From positions 41,292,001-41,356,000 of the forward strand of contig CM114272.1 of assembly GCA_050084515.1 (NCBI GenBank): a stretch of DNA of 64,000 nucleotides, given 5' to 3'. The first letter of the stretch is position 1; every line of letters starts with the position of its first letter. This document shows, one piece after another, positions 53,386 to 63,389 of the stretch. This DNA is from Blasia pusilla. Taxonomy: Eukaryota; Marchantiophyta; Marchantiopsida; Blasiales. The notes beneath the pieces were generated by a model. It searched no databases and was not told where the DNA came from. It saw only the letters and a list, made by a program, of their open reading frames with translations. The position numbers and the translations under genes were made by a program.

Positions 53386-53885
53386 CGGAGGGCAATCACT
53401 TGCCTCGGGACTATGCTTTGTCGTATTGTTACCCAAGGACGAGGAAAGCGTGCAATGAGTCGGTCTCCGAGGGGTTGCCTGGATACCTCACCTTTTACCC
53501 CAATATGAGGGAAGCGTGCAACCTGTCCGTCTCCGACGGGTTGCGCGGGTACCTCGCCTTGTTACTCCAAGATGGGGGAAGCGTGCAACCCGTCGACCTC
53601 CGATAGGTTGCATGGGTTCCTCGCCTTGCTACCCCAAGAGAGGAGAAGCATGCAACCCGTCAAAGACCGACGGGTTGCACAGGTACCTCGCGTTGTTATC
53701 CCAAGACTGGGGAAACGTGCAACCCGTCGGTCTCCGACGGGTTGCTTGGGTACCTCATCTTGTTACCCGAGGACAAGGGATATGTGCAACCCGTCGGTCT
53801 TTGACAGGTTGCCTCGGTAACTCGCCCTACATCCCCAAGACGAGGGAAGCGTGCAACCCGTTGGAGACCGCCGGGTTCCCATGTG
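53386..53885. repeat. Promoter palindrome array, copy C
   Basis: Seven or eight units spaced 65-68 bp (palindromes near 53386, 53450, 53516, 53584, 53651, 53717, 53783, 53850). Linkers are GGGTACCTCGCCTTGTTAC and CCAAGANGAGGGAAGCG. Several palindromes are perfect in both 12-nt arms. It ends ~70 bp before the TATA box. Confidence 0.88.
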
Positions 53886-53953
53886 CAAAGATCCATAATG
53901 GCCTACACATCGCTGTCGGTACGACCCAACGGTCAGCTCAACTGCTCGAAAAG

Positions 53954-53960
53954 TATAAAA
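53954..53960 (+). promoter_or_regulatory. TATA box of ParB-MTase-like gene, copy C
   Basis: TATAAAA in CTCGAAAAGTATAAAAGG, about 320 bp upstream of the ATG at 54278; same context as copies A and B. Confidence 0.65.
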
Positions 53961-54277
53961 GGCTGAGGTTTCGATCATTTCCATTTTTCATATCGCGATT
54001 TCATGTGCTCTTCCTCGCAGCTGCTGACCGTTACCTTTCCGCTACCAAACTCGGTTACATCACAACTTTGCTGAAAGGTTACAAAAATCTAGCAATCGAC
54101 GCTTCTAAGTTTGGATTTCGGCAAGCCCATCCGTTGGAGGGTAATGGCGCTTCATCACAAAACGCTAAGAGAGTCGGGTTTAGGGTCACGGCGCTTCATC
54201 ACGAAACGCTTCGAGGGATCTATCGTGCACGGAGCATATTAGACAGTCGAGGAGGAAGAACTGACCCAACGTGCACC

Positions 54278-54931
54278 ATGACGAGAAAGAAAACACAAGC
54301 AACCAAGGTAGGGAGCATCACTCCCAAGTCCATCAAGACTCCTCCGTCATCATCTCGAGGTCCTCGTTTGGCGAATGAGATAAGGCAACAAGAAATAGAG
54401 GAGCGGGAAAGGGAAGCACATATGCATAGGCAGGAGGTTCTAGGAAAGCGTGTTCTAGAAGAGCTCGCTAAGCAAAATGCCAAGGCTGAGGCATCAAATC
54501 CCTTGAAGAAAAGAGTCGAGGATGAGAAACGTGAGAAGAAGCATCTTGATGCCTCTGTGAGGAGAGCAGAATTGGCAAAAGCTCAAAGAGAAAAAGCAAT
54601 TTCCATTGAAGAAAGCCCTGCCTGTCCAACAGAGAGTGTTGAGATGCAGGAAATGTCTACGATGAGGTCTGGGGATACCATGAATCTAAAATCGGGTGAG
54701 CAAACGGCCGAAGTTCAAGTGATGGAAGATGAGGTCATGAGGACAGCGATTGTGGAGATGGTGGACATCTCTGAAGAAGCAGGAGAAGAGTCCTCGTCGT
54801 CTTTGAGCCCTGTGGAAGGAATCGACCTTTATGGGATCGATGAGTTTCCCGTGGACTTGCGAGCTACTGTCCCAGAGCAGTTGGCGGGCCTGGACACTGA
54901 CCCAATCTTTGAGCGGATAAGAAAAAATTGA
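54278..54931 (+). CDS. ParB-MTase-like gene, exon 1, copy C (intact reading frame)
   Basis: MTRKKTQATKVGSITPKSIK, then a charged helix ANEIRQQEIEEREREAHMHR and further Lys/Glu-rich heptad-like sequence, and an acidic region with DEFPVDLRATVPEQLAGLDT and PIFERIRKN. The ATG was chosen because all three copies start the conserved MxRKK/K-S-Q block here; the frame upstream is only the palindrome array read through. The stop after IRKN may reflect a small deletion; the GTGAAG donor seen in copy A follows at about 54937. A basic, coiled-coil N terminus suggests oligomerisation or DNA contact (inference). Confidence 0.65.
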   Translation: MTRKKTQATKVGSITPKSIKTPPSSSRGPRLANEIRQQEIEEREREAHMHRQEVLGKRVLEELAKQNAKAEASNPLKKRVEDEKREKKHLDASVRRAELAKAQREKAISIEESPACPTESVEMQEMSTMRSGDTMNLKSGEQTAEVQVMEDEVMRTAIVEMVDISEEAGEESSSSLSPVEGIDLYGIDEFPVDLRATVPEQLAGLDTDPIFERIRKN

Positions 54932-55003
54932 GTTATGTGAAGGCTCATTATGCAATTCATTGGCAAAACAGTGCATGTTATTGACTTGGTCCGCATTATG
55001 GCA

Positions 55004-55455
55004 GGTTGTTAAGCAGATGGCACTGATGGAGGGCCAGAATGCCTCAAGAATTCCACTCTGTCGATTGCGGACAATGGAGTACGTCCGCAAAATTCAGTTG
55101 GAGAAGGACATTGCAAAGCTCAAACAGTTGACTTCTTCCCTCCATTCTATGTTCAGCCTTACGATGAACATGGAACCCAAGCGTTGATGACGGAAGAGGA
55201 CTTGGAGGCGCTTGATACTTTCTGGAGGATGAGAGATCAGGAGTTCAGAAGAGCGATTGAAGGAACAAAATTTAACTGGATGCAAAACCTTTACTTCTTC
55301 ATCTGGGATGGAAACCACAAGTACATGGCATGGATGCAGTTTGCAGAGGAGCGCCCAAATTCATTGGAGGCACATTTTTGCGTGAAGGCAGTCGAGCTCC
55401 ATCCATTTCCTCCTCACATGGCAACGTTGGAAATGGCAATGCATGCGATGAATAC
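55004..55455 (+). pseudogene. ParB-MTase-like gene, exon 2 (ParB-like domain), copy C
   Basis: TMEYVRKIQLEKDIAKLKQL is followed by a frameshift near 55130, then MMTEEDLEALDTFWRMRDQE, WMQNLYFFIWDGNHKYMAW, EAHFCVKAVELHPFPPH, AMHAMNT and a GTAAGT donor at 55456. It has the DGNHK variant of the ParB GxHR box (near 55305). Confidence 0.55.
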
Positions 55456-56125
55456 GTAAGTTTCCTCTTCCTTAATTTTGATTGCTTCAACCCGTCGGAG
55501 TCAGACGGGTTGAATAATTGGAAAGCTTAAAGATTTAAGTCTCTTGCGATCATCCTATTTGTGGTCAATATCATAGTCAAGCAAACCGTCGGAGTCTAAC
55601 GGAGTCCGACGGGTTACCAGGTGGCCAAGCACAACATCGACGGGTGGAAAAATGAATGCATGATTTATTTGTTCTACAATCCGTCGGACTTTGACAAGTT
55701 GCACAATGAGAGGTAACAAATCATTGGACATCTAAAAGCAACTCGTCGGAGTCCGATGAGTTGCTGGATTGTCGGGATTTTTTTGGATACTTTTGGCCAA
55801 AAGCAACTCGTCGGACTCCGAAGGGTTGCATTCCCCAAGGTTAGGTGGTCGGAGTACGAGAGCTTGCTTTTAGGTGTCCCATTGCAGCTTTACAAGGCAT
55901 TGCGCAACCCGTCAGACTTCGACGGGTTGATATGTGCAGTTTTTTCCCAAAAACCTGCCCCCGAATAGAAGTCATTCTACAACCCGTCGGAGACCGACGG
56001 GTTGTAACCAAGGACTAAATCCGTTGGATGAAGGGACATCAAAAAAAAAGAGTGCAACCCATCGGACTCTGATGGGTTGCAATTCTCTCTAAAAATTTTG
56101 AGAGTGTTACAATAAGTGTAACACA
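55456..56125 (+). other. Intron 2, copy C, with palindromes
   Basis: Palindromes near 55487, 55580, 55676, 55738, 55802, 55904, 55979 and 56056; the pair at 55738 and 55802 carries the CAACTCG variant and the TTTTTGG...GGCCAAAA linker of the copy A array. No MITE insertion here. The acceptor side is altered: about 50 codons of exon 3 are missing. Confidence 0.7.
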
Positions 56126-57519
56126 AAGATAAGACTTGGGCGAATACCTTCATTTCCCAAGATGCACACGTCACAATCTTATGTTGGTCAAAGATCTAGG
56201 CCGCCAAGAAGAGTGCTTTGTTGGAACTGGAGGGAAGGGAGAATGTGTCTGTGTTGGAACGTGCAAAGTTAATTCAGGATGTCGTATCTGCAGCTACAAA
56301 GTACACTGCAAGCAAGATGCAGCGATACATTGCGATTCTCAACCCATAACTTGGGCCGGAGTTTTACAAGGAGCTCAAGGCAATAATCAAGCGCCAATGG
56401 AAGAGAGACAAAGATCCACAGGGTCGGATCGGCGAGAAAGTGTCTCTAGACCACGTGCATAGATTTGCGTTGTTTGGGATATCCAAGTTTTGGCGAATCC
56501 GACTAGTGAAAATCAGTCTTGAGGGCACTGAGGCCCAAAAGCGGGCGGCACACCATCCTCTGGAAGTTTCAGATCCTGTGATCTCCCATTGGCTATGGGA
56601 ATGGTCATTCTGGGACGCGTTACGCCTTCTCGGGAAGTCCATGCTTGTGGGTCTTCAAGCGGAGCTGAAGAAGATTGAGCCAATTCCAGAGGAAGAAAAC
56701 CTAGAGGCTGCAGAAGATTTTGAACTATGGCTTGATGACATCAAAGATAAGCCCACAAAAAGCCCAAGATTTAGGATGATGTTCAAGAATCACATCCTCC
56801 CTCAGGCTGACCTAGATGAGGAAATAGATGGAAAAAAACGGGATTTTGCAAAGAAGAAGCGGGATCTTCAGGACCAGGCTGCCGAGTCATCTCGACAAAG
56901 AGTTGCCCAGCGGATCTTGGAGTCTGAGGTAACGGAGACTCCCACAAGTCGACAGCAGACTCGGTAGAAGTGGAAGCGGGAGGCGCCTGGTTCGTCCGAG
57001 GGAGGATATGAGGATGTGGAATACACTCCATCATCCTTGGGAAGGCAAAGGGAAACAACCACGAGGACAAATGTCCTTGTTCACTTGACTCATCTTGTCG
57101 ATGAGCTGCAGAGTTTCAGTTCTCAAGAGTCGACACGTGCTATCGACAAGTTGACCGTGTTGGGATGAAAACTCCTTTGAAACGGGCGCGCCCCCTGGAC
57201 GGTGCATGGGGTTGTTGAGGAGGTGGCGGTGGACCTCCTCATTGCGGATTTGCCTTCTGGGTTTTGCTTGTGGGACAACAATCCATCTGACACTATCCCA
57301 GACTGAAATGTCCGGCTTTCGTACGACCAGATTGCGTTATTGTTCTCTTTTGCCTACGCGTATCTGAGTGACAAGGGTTGTTTCTTGGTCCTCATTGGAA
57401 GGAGCGAAGATGAGCTCTTCAACCTTCAATGCATGAAGAGGTCGCTGGAGTGGAGGACAGCGCAATCATGGGTAATTAAAAACAAGTACCCACTCCGATC
57501 GGCGACGAGTCAAGTCCGG
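56126..57519 (+). pseudogene. ParB-MTase-like gene, exon 3, copy C
   Basis: TWANTFISQDAHVTILCWSK, TKYTASKMQRYIAILNP, a long open stretch 56440-56967 (SLDHVHRFALFGISKFWRIR ... FELWLDDIKDKPTKSPRF, LDEEIDGKKRDFAKKKRDL), then VEEVAVDLLIADLPSG (near 57230) and LLFSFAYAYLSDKGCFLVLIG. ADLPSG takes the place of the DPPY motif IV of amino-methyltransferases, followed by the expected helix and the strand CFLVLIG. Exon ends at the GGGTAAGTT donor (57520). It has several stops and lacks the exon's 5' end. Confidence 0.55.
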
Positions 57520-58139
57520 GTAAGTTCTCTTATTCAACGAATTTAGTTTAACAGAAATTCAACCCGTCGGGCTTCGACGGGTTGCATATGTGCATGCAAC
57601 CGGTCGGATCCCAACAACTTGTGTCTGCGGTGTTGCAATCTGTTTGAAAGCGACGGGTTGCAAATTCTTAGTATCCGAGTCTCCATAGACTGCAACCTGT
57701 CGAAACCTGACGGGTTGCAAGTAGCACTGCTTTTCATTGTTTCTATAGTGATGCAATCGATCTGAAAGCAATTGGTTGCTCTTATATTAGGAACTCAACT
57801 CTGAAAAATTGTATTCAGTTGTAAGCCAACCATCGCACTCAAAACGGTGGAGCTTTTGTCCAGCAAGATGAGCAACATGTCGGCTTTTGACAGGTTGCTC
57901 ATGGCCAAAAAGGGGTCTTAGAGTTGTAAGACAACCCGTCGGACCCCGACAGGTTGCTGATCTGTCACGCCTATTGGCCCATTTTGGACGAGTTGGTAAT
58001 TACTATGGACTAGTATGACGGGTTGAAAAGCAACCCGTCGGATCCCGACAATCTACACATTGTGTCAGTTTATGGAGAGTATACCAGCAGTCTACTAGCT
58101 TTTTCTTTTTGCTGACATTATTTTTCCTGCTTGTTACAG
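57520..58139 (+). other. Intron 3, copy C, with palindromes
   Basis: Donor GTAAGTT and acceptor TTGTTACAG. Palindromes near 57559, 57596, 57635, 57692, 57753, 57870, 57931 and 58030; the CGTCTGAAAGCGACG-type core recurs (57635, 57753) as in copy A's intron 3. Confidence 0.7.
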
Positions 58140-58630
58140 ATAGACAACTCATTTGTCTATTGCTTTGTAAGGCCCGAGCACAACTTCCAGGTGTTCTAGA
58201 TCCCGGATCCAGTGGATCCATGCTGCGATGGGTACAACTTAGATAGTCTCTACAATTTCCCCCTGGAAATTTACATGCAAGACGGGACCCCCTTACTTGG
58301 AGGGAGGGAAAAGTCACCGAGCTCTATCCGAGGCCGAGTGACTTGGTCTTTGACTTAGTGGGCCTATCAAGGGCGAGTATCAGAGGCGCTTGGCACAATG
58401 GCAAGAACATTCTCTGCCTTGAGGGAAGGCCGGAACTTTTTGACCTTTGCAAAGAGGCAAAGGCGGATTATGAGAGGCTAGTGGGAGTAAAAAACTCTCC
58501 TCCAAAGCCAACAGCTATGGTTGTAGAACCATCATTGATAGTGACACCGTCGTCACTTCCTACTATTCCAAAAATCGGGAGGGCAAAGCTGAGAGTAATT
58601 CTAGAAGAGCTATCAGACGATGACGAGTGA
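58140..58630 (+). pseudogene. ParB-MTase-like gene, exon 4 (SAM-motif end), copy C
   Basis: IDNSFVYCFVRPEHNFQVF, DPVDPCCDGYNLDSLYN, LLGGREKS, then after a small deletion near 58318 SDLVFDLVGLSRAS-type sequence (open frame from 58343: MVFDLVGLSRASIRGAW) and GKNILCLEGRPELFDLC, KIGRAKLRVILEELSDDDE. VFDLVGLSRAS keeps the Asp that copy A replaces with Asn in the SAM-binding motif. Confidence 0.55.
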
Positions 58631-58654
58631 GTTCAAAGATTTATTGGACCCATC

Positions 58655-58969
58655 TTGACTAAAGCGTTTTGGAGTAGGGATTTAGTGCTTTCCAAGGACA
58701 GAGCACATATTGATATTGGATGGGTGTCACCTTGCAGAGCATACAAGATTTATTGCCGAGGAAGGCGTTGGGACTCAAATCATTTTACATGGGACTCTTA
58801 TGGTATACCTAGGGCGGGGCCAAGGCTCTCGAATTCCCCAAAATTTTTGATCCCCATCTACAATTGGCTGGGGGAGCCACTTGTATACCAAGACATTCCT
58901 TTTGTACAAGAACCTAGGAGAGTTAGGAGTAAATTTGTAGATGACGAGGTTGAAGAAATCATAGACTAG
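58655..58969 (+). CDS. Last exon (or small ORF) of ParB-MTase-like gene, copy C
   Basis: Open in copy C: AHIDIGWVSPCRAYKIYCRG, GIPRAGPRLSNSPKFLIPIY, WLGEPLVYQDIPFVQEPRRV and RSKFVDDEVEEIID, ending at 58969. The same protein segment is present in copy A's tail (22155-22457). It is probably joined to exon 4 through the GTGAGT donor at 58627. No recognised domain; basic then acidic C terminus. Confidence 0.5.
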   Translation: MTKAFWSRDLVLSKDRAHIDIGWVSPCRAYKIYCRGRRWDSNHFTWDSYGIPRAGPRLSNSPKFLIPIYNWLGEPLVYQDIPFVQEPRRVRSKFVDDEVEEIID

Positions 58970-60376
58970 ATCAAATATACATTTCCGAGCTTTCCTCGCA
59001 TGTAATAAATGACACGAAGTTTTTGAACCATGATGGTTTTTGTAAAGTCCTACTGAATTTTTTTTCGTTCTTGTCGATTGTGTTGGTCTATATACTGGAG
59101 GCTGTTTATTTTGCAACCCGTCGGATTCTGACGGGTAGCAACTTGTCATAATATTTTAAACCCCTTGCAGGAAACTAGTCAAATTCCGACAGGTTGGCTG
59201 CTTGAGTGATCCCACTCTTTTCTTGTTAGTCCAACTTTTCAAGCATTTTGGCAGGCTTCTTCACTTCTGCCTCGTTCTCCCATTTCGTCACACCATTCTT
59301 CTCTAACACGGTTTTTCAGACACGTGTTGGATTCCTACTACCTGACAGATTCTCATGTCAGATTCCCAACTTGTCGGATTCTCATGGGTTGCAGGGTGGA
59401 ATGGAATCACTTCTCAAGATCCTTCTTTTGTTGTGGTGTGCTTGCTTGCAAGAGGTAAAACCCATCGGATTCCGACGGGTTGCAAGAGTTGCAACCTGTC
59501 AGGTTCCGACGGGTTGGAATGGGTGCACCCTGTCGAATTCCGACATTTAGGGTCTGAATGAAGGGACATGGGTGCATCAGTTCCTCTTTACTCCTAACAG
59601 CTATCAACCTTTTGCTTCAATTGTCCTCTCAATCTGATCACATTTTCTTCTTGATGCATACATTTCTCAATGGCTGAGAGAATGGTGGAACCAAGTTGTC
59701 AAACGCACAGCACTCCATGGTATACTTTATGCACCCATTCACGAGCCAACATCATCCAATGCTTTCATGAAAGTCTTCGGCTACCATCAATGATGAGTGA
59801 TTTGTTCTGTTGTGGAAAACCCCCTCATGGATGAGTATTGATTGGATGGGATATTTAATGCAAGAAAAGTCAACAATCCATAATGTCAACCACATCTTCA
59901 GGGAAGTTAAACCTTAAAGGGCACATGAGTCTATTGATACCATAGTTAGAGTCTTTATTTGAACCTTTCATTGAGATCAAATTGCTACTTCTAGTCAAAT
60001 TATATGCCGATGGTCCTCCAACAATAATACCCCTCTTCCCGGCTTACTGTAGAGCTGGCTTAGAAAGGCAATGTGAAGAAAATTGGGCTCACATGGAGAG
60101 TGATGGAAGGATGTTTGTCGTGGTCTTATGATGTCTGGTGAAGTAACCTTCTTTTTCCAAGCCTGGAAAAAGAAGGTTACTTTAGGCCCTAATGTGGTCC
60201 ACTTGCTACTCTCTTCAAAATATTTCATGAATTTGAAAGCAAACAAAAATTTCCAAAAATGTCAAAAAGTTCTGAAGAGAGGAGGCGGATTCTGCCCTTT
60301 TTTTTTTAAGAGAGATTCTCCTCTCTTCCTCTCTTCCTCTCCTCTCTTACTCTCTCCTGCCAAAATACCAACCCCC
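58970..60376 (+). repeat. Copy C tail and right terminus
   Basis: Non-coding tail with palindromes near 59115, 59190, 59462 and 59493, a short inverted repeat (GTAACCTTCTTTTTCCA / TGGAAAAAGAAGGTTAC around 60141-60181) and the terminal pyrimidine tract. Aligns with 21890-23537 of copy A. Confidence 0.7.
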
Positions 60377-62001
60377 AATTAGTTGAAGCACTCAAGGAAT
60401 GATCGTTGGCGATATTTTTTCAATCGAATTGGACATTGACGTCAGGCAAGCTTCTAGGGGAAGTTCGCTCTTCGGCCGCAGTTGCCAAGTTTAGGAAGAA
60501 AGGGTTCCGGTATCGCGCCCAGCCACAAGAGTGGACTTCGGATGATTGCAAAGTTACTTATATGCTTCTTGCCGCTCTTGAGTATGAGTATGACACATAT
60601 TTGATGGTAAAGCACAAAGATTTGTTGGCACTCGGCTGTGTGATGTCCGATCGCTTAGGCAAAAATGGCTACAAGGCTACCTCATTGTCCCCACCCTTGT
60701 TCGGACAATTTTGCAAGCATCTGATGACCTTGTTTTATCCTGCTTGCTCTTACTACTTGACAAATAAGCTTGTTAAGATGTGCTACGTACTCTAGAATCA
60801 GCATCTGGACCCCGAAGCACTAGGAGTCGACTTTGCTACATTCTTGGATGGACACGTATGTGCAATGCTTGAAGCGCTTCATTCGAGCACGAAGTCTTTC
60901 CTGTCATCTTTTTTAATCCACTTGTACATTCATAAGCAAAAACTGACGGCCAATGAGGCGCTGAATTGGACGCATATAACTCTAGTACGCTTACCAAAGA
61001 CGGGTGAAACTTTAACTTTAGGAAGCCGCGAAGTCATGTCGACACGCGAAGCAATTCAAAGGTGACATCCCCAAACTTCGGCTTCAAGAAAAGATGAAGG
61101 ACGAGCCGAACTGCCAAGACCAAAGTGTGGAAGGGTAAACTTTGAGACGCCTTCAGACACAGACCCGGCTCCCCAAGAGGATTTGGTGGAGACCCCTTGC
61201 ACTAGCGACGAGCCCCCTACTCTTTGTCGCATGACATGGACAACAACGCACTTTATGGGGTTTCTTAATCTAGCCGTTCCCGTCATGAACCAACTACAGC
61301 GGGTACTACACCTAGACAACGAAGCAAATGTGTAGGGAACAAGCTTGATCAGAGAATGAAGCACAGCAAAGAGTGGTAGAGCAACAACTCAAGCTCGCAA
61401 TCAAGAAGTCAAAGATACTAAAGCAATGCTTTGTAAAGCTCAAATCGAGTTAGTACAAGCCCAGTATGAATCACGGAATGCATGCCAATGGAAAAGCTTG
61501 GCAATCAATATGGATTTTGGGGTGGATTAGTTGGTGTCCCAAGTCAAGGAAGCTTCGCAGTTGATTTGATAGTACCAACACCAAGTGACTCTTCTCCAAA
61601 AAGAATTCAAGAAAGTAGGGACACAGAACGTCCACATATCTAAGTTACTTCAAGATCAACAGGAAACTAACACGGACTTAGTATCACAATGGTCAGAAGC
61701 CACAAGGAGGATATTAGTCTTGGAGGCGGAACAAAATCTTCTCAACGAGGTGCAGCTAGACCCTGAGGATGTCAAGGAGATTGTCGAGGAAGCAGGGAAG
61801 AACTTCGAGCAACAGATGAACAAAGAAATCGCCTATGTCAACAAACACTCGAAACGCCACTTCGATTATCATATGAAGTCTCTCCCGGAAGTACCACCTA
61901 ACCTCACGACACGAAGAACAAAGCACTTGGAAAAAGCGCGAAGAATGCAGCGCTTTGTCTTTAGACCAAGAGGAAGAGCTTCGTCCTCAAAGGAAGAATA
62001 A
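60377..62001 (+). pseudogene. Extra ORF downstream of integrase, third gypsy lineage, right part
   Basis: Continuation of the ORF begun at 47474. FRKKGFRYRAQPQEWTSDDC, CVMSDRLGKNGYKATSLSPP, LFGQFCKHLMTLFYPACSYY and PEALGVDFATFL match the ORF at 63390-64000. The C-terminal part (61585-62001) is strongly helical (LLQKEFKKVGTQNVHISKLL, DPEDVKEIVEEAGKNFEQQM), probably coiled coil. TAG stops near 60793 and in the middle. Position between integrase and the 3' LTR is where some plant gypsy elements carry an additional ORF. The function is unknown. Confidence 0.65.
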
Positions 62002-62751
62002 GAGGTTCAGACTTCGCAGTGAAGCGAAGCTAAGACTCGACGTGATTTCAAGCGGCACACCATTAGAATAGTTAGGCTAGGAAGAGGTGTGACTCTTTGG
62101 ACCAAATAGGAAGTTAGGATAGTTACGCCCTATAGATTCATAGCGATCATAGGAAAAGATACGAGACCTGTAGATCAAGGTAGTTACAAACTCTCAATTG
62201 ACACTAGGTTCCTAAGAGACGCTTCAAATCTTTGGACCTACTACTGCCTCGGAAGATATTTAAGAAGCATGAAAGTAGCTATCATCATCATTCTTTCACG
62301 AAGTCCTTATGTTGTAGGAATGGTCCAAGCAAGGGAGTAGTACCGTTTCAAGCTTGTATACACTTTGAAGCTTTCTCATTCTGATGTGCGATGCATATGT
62401 CTGAGAATTCTTATTGGGTCTGCAGAGTGAAGAGTGGATCAGGAGAACACTTTCATCATTAGAATAGTCAACATGAAGCTATAAGAAATCTGTTCGACAG
62501 AGAGTAGCCTGCCTAGAAGGATTGAGTTCCGAAAGTAGGAGACCCCAACTTCTTGTTGAGGTCTCTGTGAGGTTCTTTGGTGTTGAGTGAAGATCTACTT
62601 GAGCGTGAATTCAATTCTATTGGAGAGAATCAAGGAAAGAAATCTTGGTACTAATAGAGAGAAGAATACCTTGATAAGTGATTGAATCCGAATTGTACAC
62701 ACTTAACTACAACTGTAAAAAGATCTATTTTTATACTTCTTGTACATTACA
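62002..62751 (+). repeat. Probable 3' LTR of third gypsy lineage
   Basis: Resembles 36760-37366 (both include GAAAGTAGG, CTTCTTG-TTGAGGTCT, and GTACATTACA near the end). The start is not defined; the end is placed at ATTACA 62751. Followed without break by another integrase tail. Confidence 0.5.
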
Positions 62752-62830
62752 CCACACAAGGATCGTTTAGCTCCAAAGAAAGCAGTGTTTTGAAGAGAAC
62801 CTAAGATCAGAGTCAATACAAGGAGGGAAT

Positions 62831-63016
62831 TTGGTGTTGTTGTTTGACAATCGTCGCCTGAAATTTCTAGGGAAGCTAAAGTTAAATTGGATGGGACCTT
62901 ACCGGGTCTTAGAGGTTTTTGAAAATGGATCTTTACAATTAGGGACATTAAGAGGAGAAGCATTGCCAACAAGAATGAATGACATGCATGTGCAAAGATA
63001 CCACTCACACGGCTGA
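62831..63016 (+). pseudogene. Gypsy integrase C-terminal fragment, second copy of lineage
   Basis: LLFDNRRLKFLGKLKLNWMG, PYRVLEVFENGSLQLGTLRG and EALPTRMNDMHVQRYHSHG, an undamaged version of 46985-47155, ending at a stop at 63014-63016. It lies ~80 bp after the LTR end, so the two elements are joined abnormally. Confidence 0.8.
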
Positions 63017-63389
63017 AGGTTGAGGGAGGGCGTAACGAAGAAAGCGGGTACAGGGGCTGCGCTACAAACTTCACGACCGTGGAAGTTATGACCCCTAAGA
63101 CTCATAAGAGACCAAGGATAGGAGTCTTCATCTCAGGTATTTTTTGCTGGGTCTTTGCAGTCTTGGTCTTTCAGGTTTTTGGTCTTCGCACTACATCGAC
63201 AAGAGGATCCAAAAAGTTGTTACGAGGAGCGCGGCTGTTACATAAAATTGGTTGTTATTAGGAACTTCAAGAGCCACACCCAAGGCGCGATGTCGCTCAT
63301 TTCACATGGCAAGAAGCCCGAGGAACCTCAAGAGCCGACCCAAGAAAACTTTGCACCGGTATCGCAAGAATTGAAGGAAGCAAGCGAGT
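63017..63389 (+). other. Spacer between integrase tail and extra ORF
   Basis: No recognised motif. Open stretches (KKPEEPQEPTQENFAPVSQE near 63310) may be the N terminus of the extra ORF. It is not similar by eye to the 280-bp segment in the equivalent place at 47194-47473. Confidence 0.4.

Larger units (their letters stand above)
47539..60376 (+). mobile_element. MULE copy C, complete two-gene element with 9-bp target duplication
   Basis: Flanked by AATTAGTTG (47530-47538 and 60377-60385), splitting a retrotransposon ORF whose halves rejoin. It begins GAGGAGCACTAAGAGGAGAGG and ends CAAAATACCAACCCCC; the ends are only weakly inverted (GAGGAGC.GGTA-like against GGGGGTTGGTA). Purine/pyrimidine tracts sit inside both ends. 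Transposase on the minus strand, ParB-MTase-like gene on the plus strand, divergent promoters between. About 12.5 kb without its internal 312-bp insertion. A 9-bp duplication is typical of the Mutator superfamily. Confidence 0.85.

Noticed and set aside
53516-54277. A ~250-residue N-terminal extension in frame with exon 1 of the copy C ParB-MTase-like gene
   Set aside because: It is a translation of the tandem palindrome array and 5' UTR (repeats of RRVARVPRLVT). The conserved start shared by all copies is the ATG at 54278.
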